A stretch of DNA of 13,618 nucleotides from Proteobacteria bacterium UBA7447 (lineage in GTDB: Bacteria; Pseudomonadota; Gammaproteobacteria; Arenicellales; UBA868), in NCBI GenBank assembly GCA_002477475.1, contig DLPX01000064.1, positions 59,398 to 73,015 on the forward strand, read 5' to 3'. A program made the position numbers and the translations under genes. The notes below the pieces were generated by a model. It was not told where the DNA came from and did not search any database. It saw only the letters and a program-made list of their open reading frames with translations. Numbering within the stretch: the stretch's first letter is position 1; every line of letters begins with the position of its first letter. This document shows, one piece after another, positions 6,109-12,032 of this stretch.

Positions 6109-6959
6109 ATCTCGAATCCCCTACCGATGCCAAGCGCTGGTGCACTGACCAGCGGTCTCAAGGTAAAACTCTCGGCTTTGTGCCTACCATGGGAGCACTG
6201 CATAAAGGTCATCTTTCGCTCGTGACCCGGGCTCGAACAGAGAACGGAATCTGCTGCGCCAGTATCTTTATCAATCCGCTGCAATTTGAGGATCAAGGGG
6301 ACTTTGACGCCTATCCTAGGGATAAAGAATCAGACCTCGCACTGCTCGAGGCCGAGGGATGTGACATGGTCTTTATGGGTAGCCTTGAAGAGTTTTTCCC
6401 TGAGTTCTCTGATCTTGCCAAAATCGACATTCTCCCGGCAGGGCCTCATGGGTCGGGACTTGAGGAACAATTCCGGCCAGGGCATCTCGACGGTGTTCGA
6501 ACCATCGTGGAGCGGCTCTTTTGCACTGTCGGACCGTCGAGCGCCTATTTCGGCGAAAAGGACTTTCAACAGACTCTGGTCGTTTCTGACCTCGCCCGGG
6601 AGATGGGTTATCCCACTATTGTGGTATGTCCGACAGTTCGGGAAGACTCAGGCCTGGCTCTGTCATCCCGCAACGTCCGATTGAGTCCGGATGAAAAAAA
6701 TCTTGCGCATCAGATATATCCGGCACTGCTAGCGGCCCGTGACGTGTGGCAGTCAGGCGAACGGACTGCCGACAGACTCTCTGCCGCCATGACCGACCAC
6801 CTTAACCATGACGGACTCATCGTCGAATATGCGGAAGTCCGGGACCCGGCGCATTGGACAGCCCAACTGCCCCAAACCCCGCTTGAGCGTGCCCAGGCAC
6901 TGATTGCCGTGCGTATCGGATCAGTGCGCCTGATCGATAACCTGAGACTTGATCGGTAG
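6102..6959 (+). CDS. panC: Pantothenate synthetase (pantoate--beta-alanine ligase)
   Basis: This 285-residue cytosolic enzyme joins pantoate and beta-alanine using ATP, the last step of pantothenate (vitamin B5) synthesis and so the entry to coenzyme A. The nucleotidyltransferase-fold motifs are complete: PTMGALHKGH (28-37, with the HxGH signature H34-H37), FINPLQF (56-62), the pantoate and beta-alanine pocket around RPGHLDGV (125-132), YFGEKDFQQ (149-157) and the ATP-binding LALSSRN (185-191). GHLDGV replaces the more common GHFxGV, and PTVREDSGLALSS is close to the usual VREPDGLAMSS, so activity is expected. The length is normal. ATG 6102 is the only sensible start, but it has no ribosome-binding site and lies in an inverted repeat. 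The usual partner panB is not adjacent. It lies 84 bases after the gamma-carbonic-anhydrase-like gene and converges with mmsA. Confidence 0.94.
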   Translation: MLHLESPTDAKRWCTDQRSQGKTLGFVPTMGALHKGHLSLVTRARTENGICCASIFINPLQFEDQGDFDAYPRDKESDLALLEAEGCDMVFMGSLEEFFPEFSDLAKIDILPAGPHGSGLEEQFRPGHLDGVRTIVERLFCTVGPSSAYFGEKDFQQTLVVSDLAREMGYPTIVVCPTVREDSGLALSSRNVRLSPDEKNLAHQIYPALLAARDVWQSGERTADRLSAAMTDHLNHDGLIVEYAEVRDPAHWTAQLPQTPLERAQALIAVRIGSVRLIDNLRLDR

Positions 6960-7010
6960 CACCACCGGACTTCGCTATGACGTATGCGCTCTTGGAAGTC
7001 CGTTAGTGCT
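6958..7010. terminator. Long stem structure at the panC/mmsA convergent ends
   Basis: CGGACTTC (6966-6973) and GAAGTCCG (6995-7002) are perfect 8-base arms with a 21-base loop. An outer AGCAC/GTGCT pair (6958-6962 and 7006-7010) continues the stem across a 3-by-3 internal loop. It covers both stop codons in the 43-base gap. No U-tract follows on either strand, so it is a structural transcript end rather than a classic Rho-independent terminator. Confidence 0.4.
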
Positions 7011-8520
7011 CGCCGCCTGCCTTGAAATTGAAAACCGCTCCCTCTTTGATTCCGGAGGGCCAACGCGACGTCAATGTCTTCATTCGGGTGTAGAACCGAA
7101 CGCCTTCAGGACCGTGCATATAGTGATCGCCAAAGAGTGAGCGCTTCCAGCCTCCAAAACTGTGGAAAGCAAGCGGCACCGGAATCGGAACGTTCACGCC
7201 TACCATGCCGATCCGGGCACGGTGCCCGAAATCCCTCGCGGTATCTCCATCTCGGGTAAATATCGCGGTTCCGTTTCCATACTCGTGACCATTGACGAGC
7301 TCCAGTGCCTCCTCGTAGTTCTCTACGCGAACCACAGACAAAACCGGTCCAAATATCTCATCGCGGTAAATATCCATTGCCGGTTTCACACGGTCAAACA
7401 CGGTGGCACCAACAAAACACCCCTGCTCGTATCCTGAGACAGAAATATCACGGCCGTCTACGACAAGATCCGCACCCTCTTCCACGCCCCGATCGATATA
7501 CCCCTTGATCCGGTCACGCGCATCCGGGGTGATAACAGGTCCCATTTCCACACCATCCTGGTCATACGCTCCGACTTTGAGCGTCTCGATCCGGGGGACA
7601 AGTTGCTCCATCATTCGATCCGCCGTGTCATCGCCGACAACGACAACGACCGAGATCGCCATACACCGTTCTCCTGCTGAACCATAGGCGGCGCCCATCA
7701 CGGCATCGACCACCTGCCCCATATCCGCATCGGGCATCACAATCATGTGATTCTTCGCACCACACAGTGCCTGAACGCGTTTGCCATGTGCGCAACCAGT
7801 CCGATAAATGTGTTCGCCCACCGTAGTGGAGCCCACGAAGCTCACTGCCTGAATGGTTGGATCAGTCAACAGGGTATCCACGGCCTCTTTATCCCCGTTA
7901 ATGACATTGAGCACCCCATCCGGCAGGCCCGCCTCAGTCATCAGGCGCGCCATGTATCCGGCACAGGAAGGATCACGCTCTGAGGGCTTGAGCACAAAAG
8001 TGTTTCCACAGGCTATCGCCACCGGAAACATCCACATGGGCACCATCGCCGGGAAGTTGAAGGGTGTAATACCAGCGACCACCCCCAGCGGCTGGCGCAT
8101 ACTCCAGGAATCGACACCGTTGGCCACCCCTTCACTGAACTCTCCTTTAAGCAGTTGCGGGATGCCGCAGGCAAACTCGACCACTTCCAGCCCACGCGTG
8201 ATCGAGCCCTTGGCATCGTCCACGGTCTTGCCGTGTTCGGAGGACAGAAGACGGGCGAGTTCATCCATGTTCTGGATCAGAAGCTCTCGATACCGGTACA
8301 GCACCTGCACCCGACGGGCGGGCGGCACCTCCGCCCAATCGATAAACGCGTCTGCAGCATTGGCAATTGCGTGGCGCACCTCGTCGGCGCTCGCCAATGC
8401 CACCTGCCGGGCCACTTCTCCGGTAGCGGGGTTGTAGACGTCACCGTATCGCCCACTGGATCCTGAAACGACCCGGCCGCCAATGTAATGGCCGACTTCT
8501 TCCTTGACTGCTGTATCCAT
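7003..8520 (-). CDS. mmsA: CoA-acylating methylmalonate-semialdehyde dehydrogenase
   Basis: This 505-residue aldehyde-dehydrogenase-family enzyme oxidatively decarboxylates methylmalonate semialdehyde to propionyl-CoA, or malonate semialdehyde to acetyl-CoA, using NAD+ and CoA. It serves valine, beta-alanine and inositol breakdown. Visible features are ITPFNFPAMVPMWM (151-164, with oxyanion N155), GSAGERCMA (280-288, nucleophile C286), DEIFGPV (387-393, E388) and QALCGAKNH (250-258). The last of these is the family's substitute for the ELGGK general-base motif of hydrolytic aldehyde dehydrogenases, which marks the CoA-dependent group. R109 and R285 correspond to the two arginines important in Bacillus IolA. 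The length is normal. ATG 8520 has a good Shine-Dalgarno sequence (AAGGA, nine bases upstream). A possible 10-codon leader ORF ends 4 bases before this ATG. The omega-aminotransferase nearby could supply malonate semialdehyde. Whether valine or beta-alanine is the main source cannot be decided. Confidence 0.93.
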   Translation of the reverse strand: MDTAVKEEVGHYIGGRVVSGSSGRYGDVYNPATGEVARQVALASADEVRHAIANAADAFIDWAEVPPARRVQVLYRYRELLIQNMDELARLLSSEHGKTVDDAKGSITRGLEVVEFACGIPQLLKGEFSEGVANGVDSWSMRQPLGVVAGITPFNFPAMVPMWMFPVAIACGNTFVLKPSERDPSCAGYMARLMTEAGLPDGVLNVINGDKEAVDTLLTDPTIQAVSFVGSTTVGEHIYRTGCAHGKRVQALCGAKNHMIVMPDADMGQVVDAVMGAAYGSAGERCMAISVVVVVGDDTADRMMEQLVPRIETLKVGAYDQDGVEMGPVITPDARDRIKGYIDRGVEEGADLVVDGRDISVSGYEQGCFVGATVFDRVKPAMDIYRDEIFGPVLSVVRVENYEEALELVNGHEYGNGTAIFTRDGDTARDFGHRARIGMVGVNVPIPVPLAFHSFGGWKRSLFGDHYMHGPEGVRFYTRMKTLTSRWPSGIKEGAVFNFKAGGEH

Positions 8521-8521
8521 G

Positions 8522-8569
8522 ATGCTAATTCCTTGACTCTTTTACATAGCGGGTCATGCTAACTTCCTT
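8522..8569. repeat. Imperfect direct repeat in the mmsA upstream region
   Basis: ATGCTAATTCCTT (8522-8534) and ATGCTAACTTCCTT (8556-8569) differ by one inserted base and are 34 bases apart. On the minus strand each copy reads as a ribosome-binding site plus spacer: one belongs to mmsA, the other to a 10-codon ORF. It is either a duplicated translation-start region or a pair of regulator sites in this 54-base divergent gap. Confidence 0.5.
8525..8557 (-). CDS. Possible 10-residue leader peptide of mmsA
   Basis: Reading leftwards from 8557, ATG is followed by nine codons and TAG, giving MTRYVKESRN. It has a good Shine-Dalgarno sequence (AAGGAAG at about 8563-8569, minus strand) at proper spacing. 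Its stop codon overlaps the spacer between the mmsA Shine-Dalgarno sequence and ATG, 4 bases before that ATG. Ribosomes finishing the leader would stop on top of the mmsA start site, which suggests translational coupling. So short an ORF can occur by chance; the duplicated start context is the main support. Confidence 0.3.
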   Translation of the reverse strand: MTRYVKESRN

Positions 8570-8574
8570 CATAC

Positions 8575-8997
8575 ATGCCCGTTCATCGTTCAAACACTAT
8601 GCGAAAACACCGCTTTGAGCGTACGAATCTGCGCCATGCCCTCTCCAAAAAACTCTTGGTGCTCTCGCTGGGATTACTTCTGGCAGCCCCGATTGTCGGC
8701 TTTTCGCAGAAACTTCACAAGTTCAACAACCTGACTGAAGTGGTCTATTTTTTCGAGGTGACCCTCTACTGCGGGCTTGCTACCGATGCCGTAATCAGGG
8801 GATACCACCATCTTGAAGACGGCTTCCGCCGAACCCATCACCTCACCTCGGAGGAGATGGATGAACAACGCGGCAAAGGATGGAACCTGGCTCATGCCGA
8901 ATGGCAAAATCGGGGGCTGGGCGGCTTTCGGGCATGGTGTGCCACGGAAGGACGCGAGGCCGCCAATGCGCTTTCCTCTTTCCCACCACCCGCATAA
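8575..8997 (+). CDS. Small exported or membrane-anchored protein of unknown function
   Basis: I do not recognise this 140-residue protein. Its N-terminus is rich in basic residues (R5, R10, K11, R13, R16, R20, K25, K26) and is followed by one hydrophobic segment (about 27-43, LLVLSLGLLLAAPIVGF). This looks like a signal peptide or a single N-in membrane anchor with a periplasmic domain; no clear AxA cleavage site is seen. The rest is short and probably mostly helical, with two cysteines (C66, C122) that could pair in the periplasm, and a Trp/Gly-rich stretch (GWNLAHAEWQNRGLGGFRAWC). ATG 8575 or the ATG eight codons in (8599) may be the start; neither has a Shine-Dalgarno sequence. It diverges from mmsA across 54 bases, where TTGACT (8533-8538) could serve as a -35. 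Against its being spurious: the signal-like N-terminus, and no competing ORF with recognisable homology. Confidence 0.6.
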   Translation: MPVHRSNTMRKHRFERTNLRHALSKKLLVLSLGLLLAAPIVGFSQKLHKFNNLTEVVYFFEVTLYCGLATDAVIRGYHHLEDGFRRTHHLTSEEMDEQRGKGWNLAHAEWQNRGLGGFRAWCATEGREAANALSSFPPPA

Positions 8998-9079
8998 CCC
9001 TGCTTGTTGAATACACCAAATAAGGGCAGAATCTTTTGCGATACCGTTGCCCACCCGGCAATGACGAACACCGAAACCA

Positions 9080-9095
9080 GTCGATATGTATCGAC
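9080..9095. promoter_or_regulatory. Palindrome upstream of the omega-aminotransferase gene
   Basis: GTCGATA (9080-9086) and TATCGAC (9089-9095) are perfect 7-base arms with a 2-base centre, ending 15 bases before the aminotransferase ATG. Its short spacer suits a dimeric DNA-binding regulator better than an RNA hairpin. It lies in the 113-base gap after the small protein, where a TTGTTG (about 9006-9011) upstream of CAGAAT is only a weak promoter match. The regulator is unknown. Confidence 0.4.
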
Positions 9096-9110
9096 ACTAT
9101 CGAGACTGCC

Positions 9111-10490
9111 ATGAACAAACCCATCAGCGAAAACCAGAAAAAAGACATCGCCCACGCACTGCACCCCTATACCAATCTTGCAGCGCATGAGGAACAAGGG
9201 CCGCTTGTCATCTCACGTGGGGAAGGCGTCTATGTCTGGGATGATCGGGACAATCGTTACCTCGAGGGGCTGGGCGGGCTTTGGTGTGTCTCGTTGGGTT
9301 TTTCAGAGTCTCGGCTGGCCAAGGCGGCGGCTGATCAGTTTGCTGCGTTGCCCTACTCGCACACGTTCGCGCATCGCTCGACAGAGCCCGTCATCGCGCT
9401 TTCTGAAAAGCTGTTGGAAGTGGCGCCCGAGCCCATGACCAAGGCCTTCTTCCTAAGCTCAGGTTCAGAGGCTATCGACGCAATGATTCGCTTTACCTGG
9501 TACTACAACAACGGTCGGGGTCTGCCGAAGAAAAAGAAAATCATCTCCCGCAAACGCGGCTACCACGGCGTCACCGTGGCTGGGGGCAGCCTGACGGCAA
9601 TCCCCCTGATGCAAAACGATTTTGATCTGCCGCTTGAGCGGATGCTTCACACTGACACGGCCGGGTATTACCGCTACAGCGAGGCCGGCGAATCAGAAGA
9701 GGCATTTGCCACAAGGCTTGCTGACAACCTGGAGCAGCTGATTCTCAAGGAAGATCCTGACACCGTCGCCGCGTTCGTGGCGGAGCCTGTTATGGGTGCT
9801 GGGGGCGTCATGGTTCCCCCGGCCACCTACTTTGAGAAAATCCAGGCGGTGCTGAACAAATACGACGTATTGATGGTGGCGGATGAAGTCATTTGCGGTT
9901 TCGGGCGCACCGGCAACATGTGGGGTTCCCAGACTTACGGCATCAAGCCCGATATGGTGACCTGCGCGAAGCAGCTGTCTTCAGGCTATCTGCCGATCTC
10001 GGCGCTCATGATCTCGGACAAGATCTATGACGTTCTGAAGTCACAAAGCAAAAAGCACGGCGCACTCGGCATGGGCTACACCTATGGCGGGCACCCGGTC
10101 TCTTGTGCTGTGGCTTTGGAAACCCTCAAGATCTACGAAGAGCGCAACATCCTCGATCATGTCAGGAACATCGCGCCACATTTCCAGGCACGCCTTGCCG
10201 AATTCGGGACAAGCCCGATTGTCGGTGAGGCGCGCGGGGTCGGTTTGATCGGCGCATTGGAAATCGTGATGGATAAATCAACCCGTGATCAGTATCCGCC
10301 CGAAGTCAAAGCCGGAGCCCAGATTGCGGCTGCCGCATTGGCAAAGGGTCTGATTGTGCGCGCCCTGCCGGGTGACGTGATCGGTATTTGCCCACCTCTT
10401 ATCATCACTAAAGAACAGATTGACGAACTGTTTGACGCACTGGCGAGCGCCGTCGACGATACTGCCAACATTTTGAAACAAGCGGCCTAA
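9111..10490 (+). CDS. Class III PLP-dependent omega-amino acid:pyruvate aminotransferase
   Basis: This 459-residue fold-type I enzyme moves the terminal amino group of an omega-amino acid or amine to pyruvate; beta-alanine would give malonate semialdehyde. Key parts are LSSGSEA (116-121, phosphate cup), RGYHGVTVAGGS (149-160, Y151 stacking on PLP), ADEVICGFGRTG (257-268, D258 binding the pyridine nitrogen), TCAKQLSSGYLP (K287, the Schiff-base lysine) and GYTYGGHP (322-329). GGLWCV (W58) and GLIVRALPGDVIGICPPL (R417, the mobile substrate arginine) match omega-transaminases such as that of Vibrio fluvialis. I chose ATG 9111 (MNKPISENQKK), which gives the family's usual length; an upstream ATG at 9036 would add an unrelated 25-residue tail. 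No strong Shine-Dalgarno sequence is present. The exact substrate (beta-alanine, GABA, putrescine, taurine or other amines) is open; nearby mmsA and panC favour beta-alanine. Confidence 0.9.
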   Translation: MNKPISENQKKDIAHALHPYTNLAAHEEQGPLVISRGEGVYVWDDRDNRYLEGLGGLWCVSLGFSESRLAKAAADQFAALPYSHTFAHRSTEPVIALSEKLLEVAPEPMTKAFFLSSGSEAIDAMIRFTWYYNNGRGLPKKKKIISRKRGYHGVTVAGGSLTAIPLMQNDFDLPLERMLHTDTAGYYRYSEAGESEEAFATRLADNLEQLILKEDPDTVAAFVAEPVMGAGGVMVPPATYFEKIQAVLNKYDVLMVADEVICGFGRTGNMWGSQTYGIKPDMVTCAKQLSSGYLPISALMISDKIYDVLKSQSKKHGALGMGYTYGGHPVSCAVALETLKIYEERNILDHVRNIAPHFQARLAEFGTSPIVGEARGVGLIGALEIVMDKSTRDQYPPEVKAGAQIAAAALAKGLIVRALPGDVIGICPPLIITKEQIDELFDALASAVDDTANILKQAA

Positions 10491-10503
10491 ACCGCGCCTC
10501 CTC

Positions 10504-10971
10504 GTGAAGTCCTGTCCGTTCGGACTCTGCCGACTCGGCTTGCGAGCGATATGTGCCCTGCTTTTGTTGGGCACCATTTCGGTGGGCAAGGCCGATCCCT
10601 CTATTAACGTTTGGCTAAGCGCTGAGTTTGAGAACGGCTGGCCGGTAGAAAGCAATTCAAACCGGTTTGGCTGTAACGACAAGATTTATGCCGTCATTGA
10701 TCTTCTTGAACTTGAGGGCGGAGCACATCGCCTGCAGGCCGACTGGACCGACCCCGGTGGCAAAATCCGAGAGCATGTTGACTACCCTTTTAATGGTGCT
10801 GGCAGTACCCGCATTACGATATGGCTAAAGCTGCATCCCCCTAAAGGTTCAGCGCTCTTCAGCTTCTTTAATCCCGCTATGGGGATGGATGATTTCATCG
10901 GCTTTTGGGAACTGGCCATCCGCGTGGACGACGATACCCGTTTCAATACTGAGTTCGAAGTACTCTGCTGA
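10504..10971 (+). CDS. Exported protein of unknown function, probably a small beta-sandwich
   Basis: I do not recognise a named family. The 155-residue product has a Sec signal peptide (basic start, hydrophobic AICALLLLGTISV, probable cut after GKA at residue 30), leaving about 125 residues in the periplasm. The mature part alternates polar and hydrophobic residues in short strands (INVWLSAEF, DKIYAVIDLLEL, HRLQADWTD, TRITIWLKLH, GFWELAIRVDD) without clear helices, which suggests an immunoglobulin-like beta-sandwich. C57 and the last residue C155 are its only mature cysteines and may form a disulfide tying down the C-terminus. The start is GTG at 10504, the first available in the frame; a TTG 12 codons in is an alternative, and no Shine-Dalgarno sequence is seen. 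It follows the aminotransferase stop by 13 bases and precedes another exported protein by 27 bases, so co-transcription is likely. Confidence 0.72.
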   Translation: MKSCPFGLCRLGLRAICALLLLGTISVGKADPSINVWLSAEFENGWPVESNSNRFGCNDKIYAVIDLLELEGGAHRLQADWTDPGGKIREHVDYPFNGAGSTRITIWLKLHPPKGSALFSFFNPAMGMDDFIGFWELAIRVDDDTRFNTEFEVLC

Positions 10972-10998
10972 CTCCCAACCGACCAATACACACTGACC

Positions 10999-12021
10999 AT
11001 GCTTAATCATTGCAACACGCCTTTGCGCCTGTTGACTTGCTGCCTGGCTTTTTTTCTTTTTTCGCCGGCCATTGCCGATGAAGAAGCCGATGACGGCAGC
11101 GGCCGCGTCGACCAACTGCATGACGAGTGGTCAAAGTGGGTGCTGAAAACGGCCAACCAGGTCGATGGGTTCTTCTCAAACTCGCAGGCGAGTGAGACCG
11201 ATCAGCAGACCCGGCTTAGGGCATTTCTCCGGGTTCGCTACGATGGTAACGAGGGCACCAGGCTCAACCCGGGTATTCGCGCCCGAATCTCCTTACCCAA
11301 CACCGAAAACCGTCTCAAGCTCATACTGGGTGATGACGAGGACGAGGGCCGCCTGAACGACCTTGATGACAACCAGCAAAATATCAGTCTTCAGGTACGG
11401 GGCAAGCGCGAGACCGCGTTAAAGCAGATCCGCTTCGATATTGGAATACGTCGTCGGGACAGCAGGTATCAGCCCTACGTACGGGCCCGACACAAGAAAG
11501 CTTTCACCACAGACGGTCCCTGGGTGGCGCAAATGACCAACTCCTTTTACTATTTCACCAAAAGCAAATTTGAGTATCGGGGCCAGGCTGACTTTGACGG
11601 GGTAATCGGCCAAGACTTTTTCTTTCGCCCAACCACCGTAGTGCGCTGGTACGAGAACAACTCCAGCGAGTGTGATGATAGCTGGTGTCTCGACCAGTAT
11701 TTCAGCCTGTATGAAAAACTGCGGCGCTCGAAATCAGAGGCGATCGCCTATGACCTGGAGATTTATCTTCGCGATAAACCGGAGTTTGATGTATTCGATG
11801 CTGTCTTGAAAGCACGCTACCGAAGGATGACCAAGAAGAAATGGTTATTCTGGGAGGTCGAACCGGGCGTACATTTCCCCTCGGAATATGGTCACGTTGC
11901 CACCTTCCGATTCACGGTGCGGCTTGAGGGCATCTTCGGCTACAACACGACGGTCGATATCAATGAAAACTTTATGCCAGTGAAAGCGCCGTGGGATCAA
12001 AATACGCAGTCTGTTGAATAA
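10999..12021 (+). CDS. Exported protein of unknown function resembling an outer-membrane beta-barrel
   Basis: This 340-residue protein starts with a Sec signal peptide (hydrophobic LLTCCLAFFLFS, probable cut after AIA at 26). Residues 27-65 look helical and acidic (DQLHDEWSKWVLKTANQVDGFF), perhaps a periplasmic plug or coiled segment. From about 70 to 314 it shows repeated amphipathic strands with aromatic ends: RLRAFLRVRYDG, GIRARISLP, FDIGIRRR, KFEYRGQADFDG, YDLEIYLRD and LFWEVEPGVHF. It closes with FRFTVRLEGIFGY. This is the pattern of an outer-membrane barrel of roughly a dozen strands. C225 and C230 lie close together and could staple an outer loop. Unlike standard barrels it does not end in an aromatic residue; about 25 polar residues follow FGY. 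No Shine-Dalgarno sequence is evident at ATG 10999. It follows the small exported protein by 27 bases and converges with the transglycosylase gene. Confidence 0.75.
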   Translation: MLNHCNTPLRLLTCCLAFFLFSPAIADEEADDGSGRVDQLHDEWSKWVLKTANQVDGFFSNSQASETDQQTRLRAFLRVRYDGNEGTRLNPGIRARISLPNTENRLKLILGDDEDEGRLNDLDDNQQNISLQVRGKRETALKQIRFDIGIRRRDSRYQPYVRARHKKAFTTDGPWVAQMTNSFYYFTKSKFEYRGQADFDGVIGQDFFFRPTTVVRWYENNSSECDDSWCLDQYFSLYEKLRRSKSEAIAYDLEIYLRDKPEFDVFDAVLKARYRRMTKKKWLFWEVEPGVHFPSEYGHVATFRFTVRLEGIFGYNTTVDINENFMPVKAPWDQNTQSVE

Positions 12022-12032
12022 GAACGTGATGT

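Noticed and set aside
7853..8437. 194-codon open frame on the + strand inside mmsA
   Set aside because: It mirrors mmsA codons, is rich in Ser, Arg and Pro as antisense frames often are, and lacks any family motif.
9036..9110. Upstream ATG adding 25 residues to the aminotransferase
   Set aside because: The extension is Cys/Arg-rich and unlike the family, and it overlaps the 9080-9095 palindrome; ATG 9111 matches the usual length.
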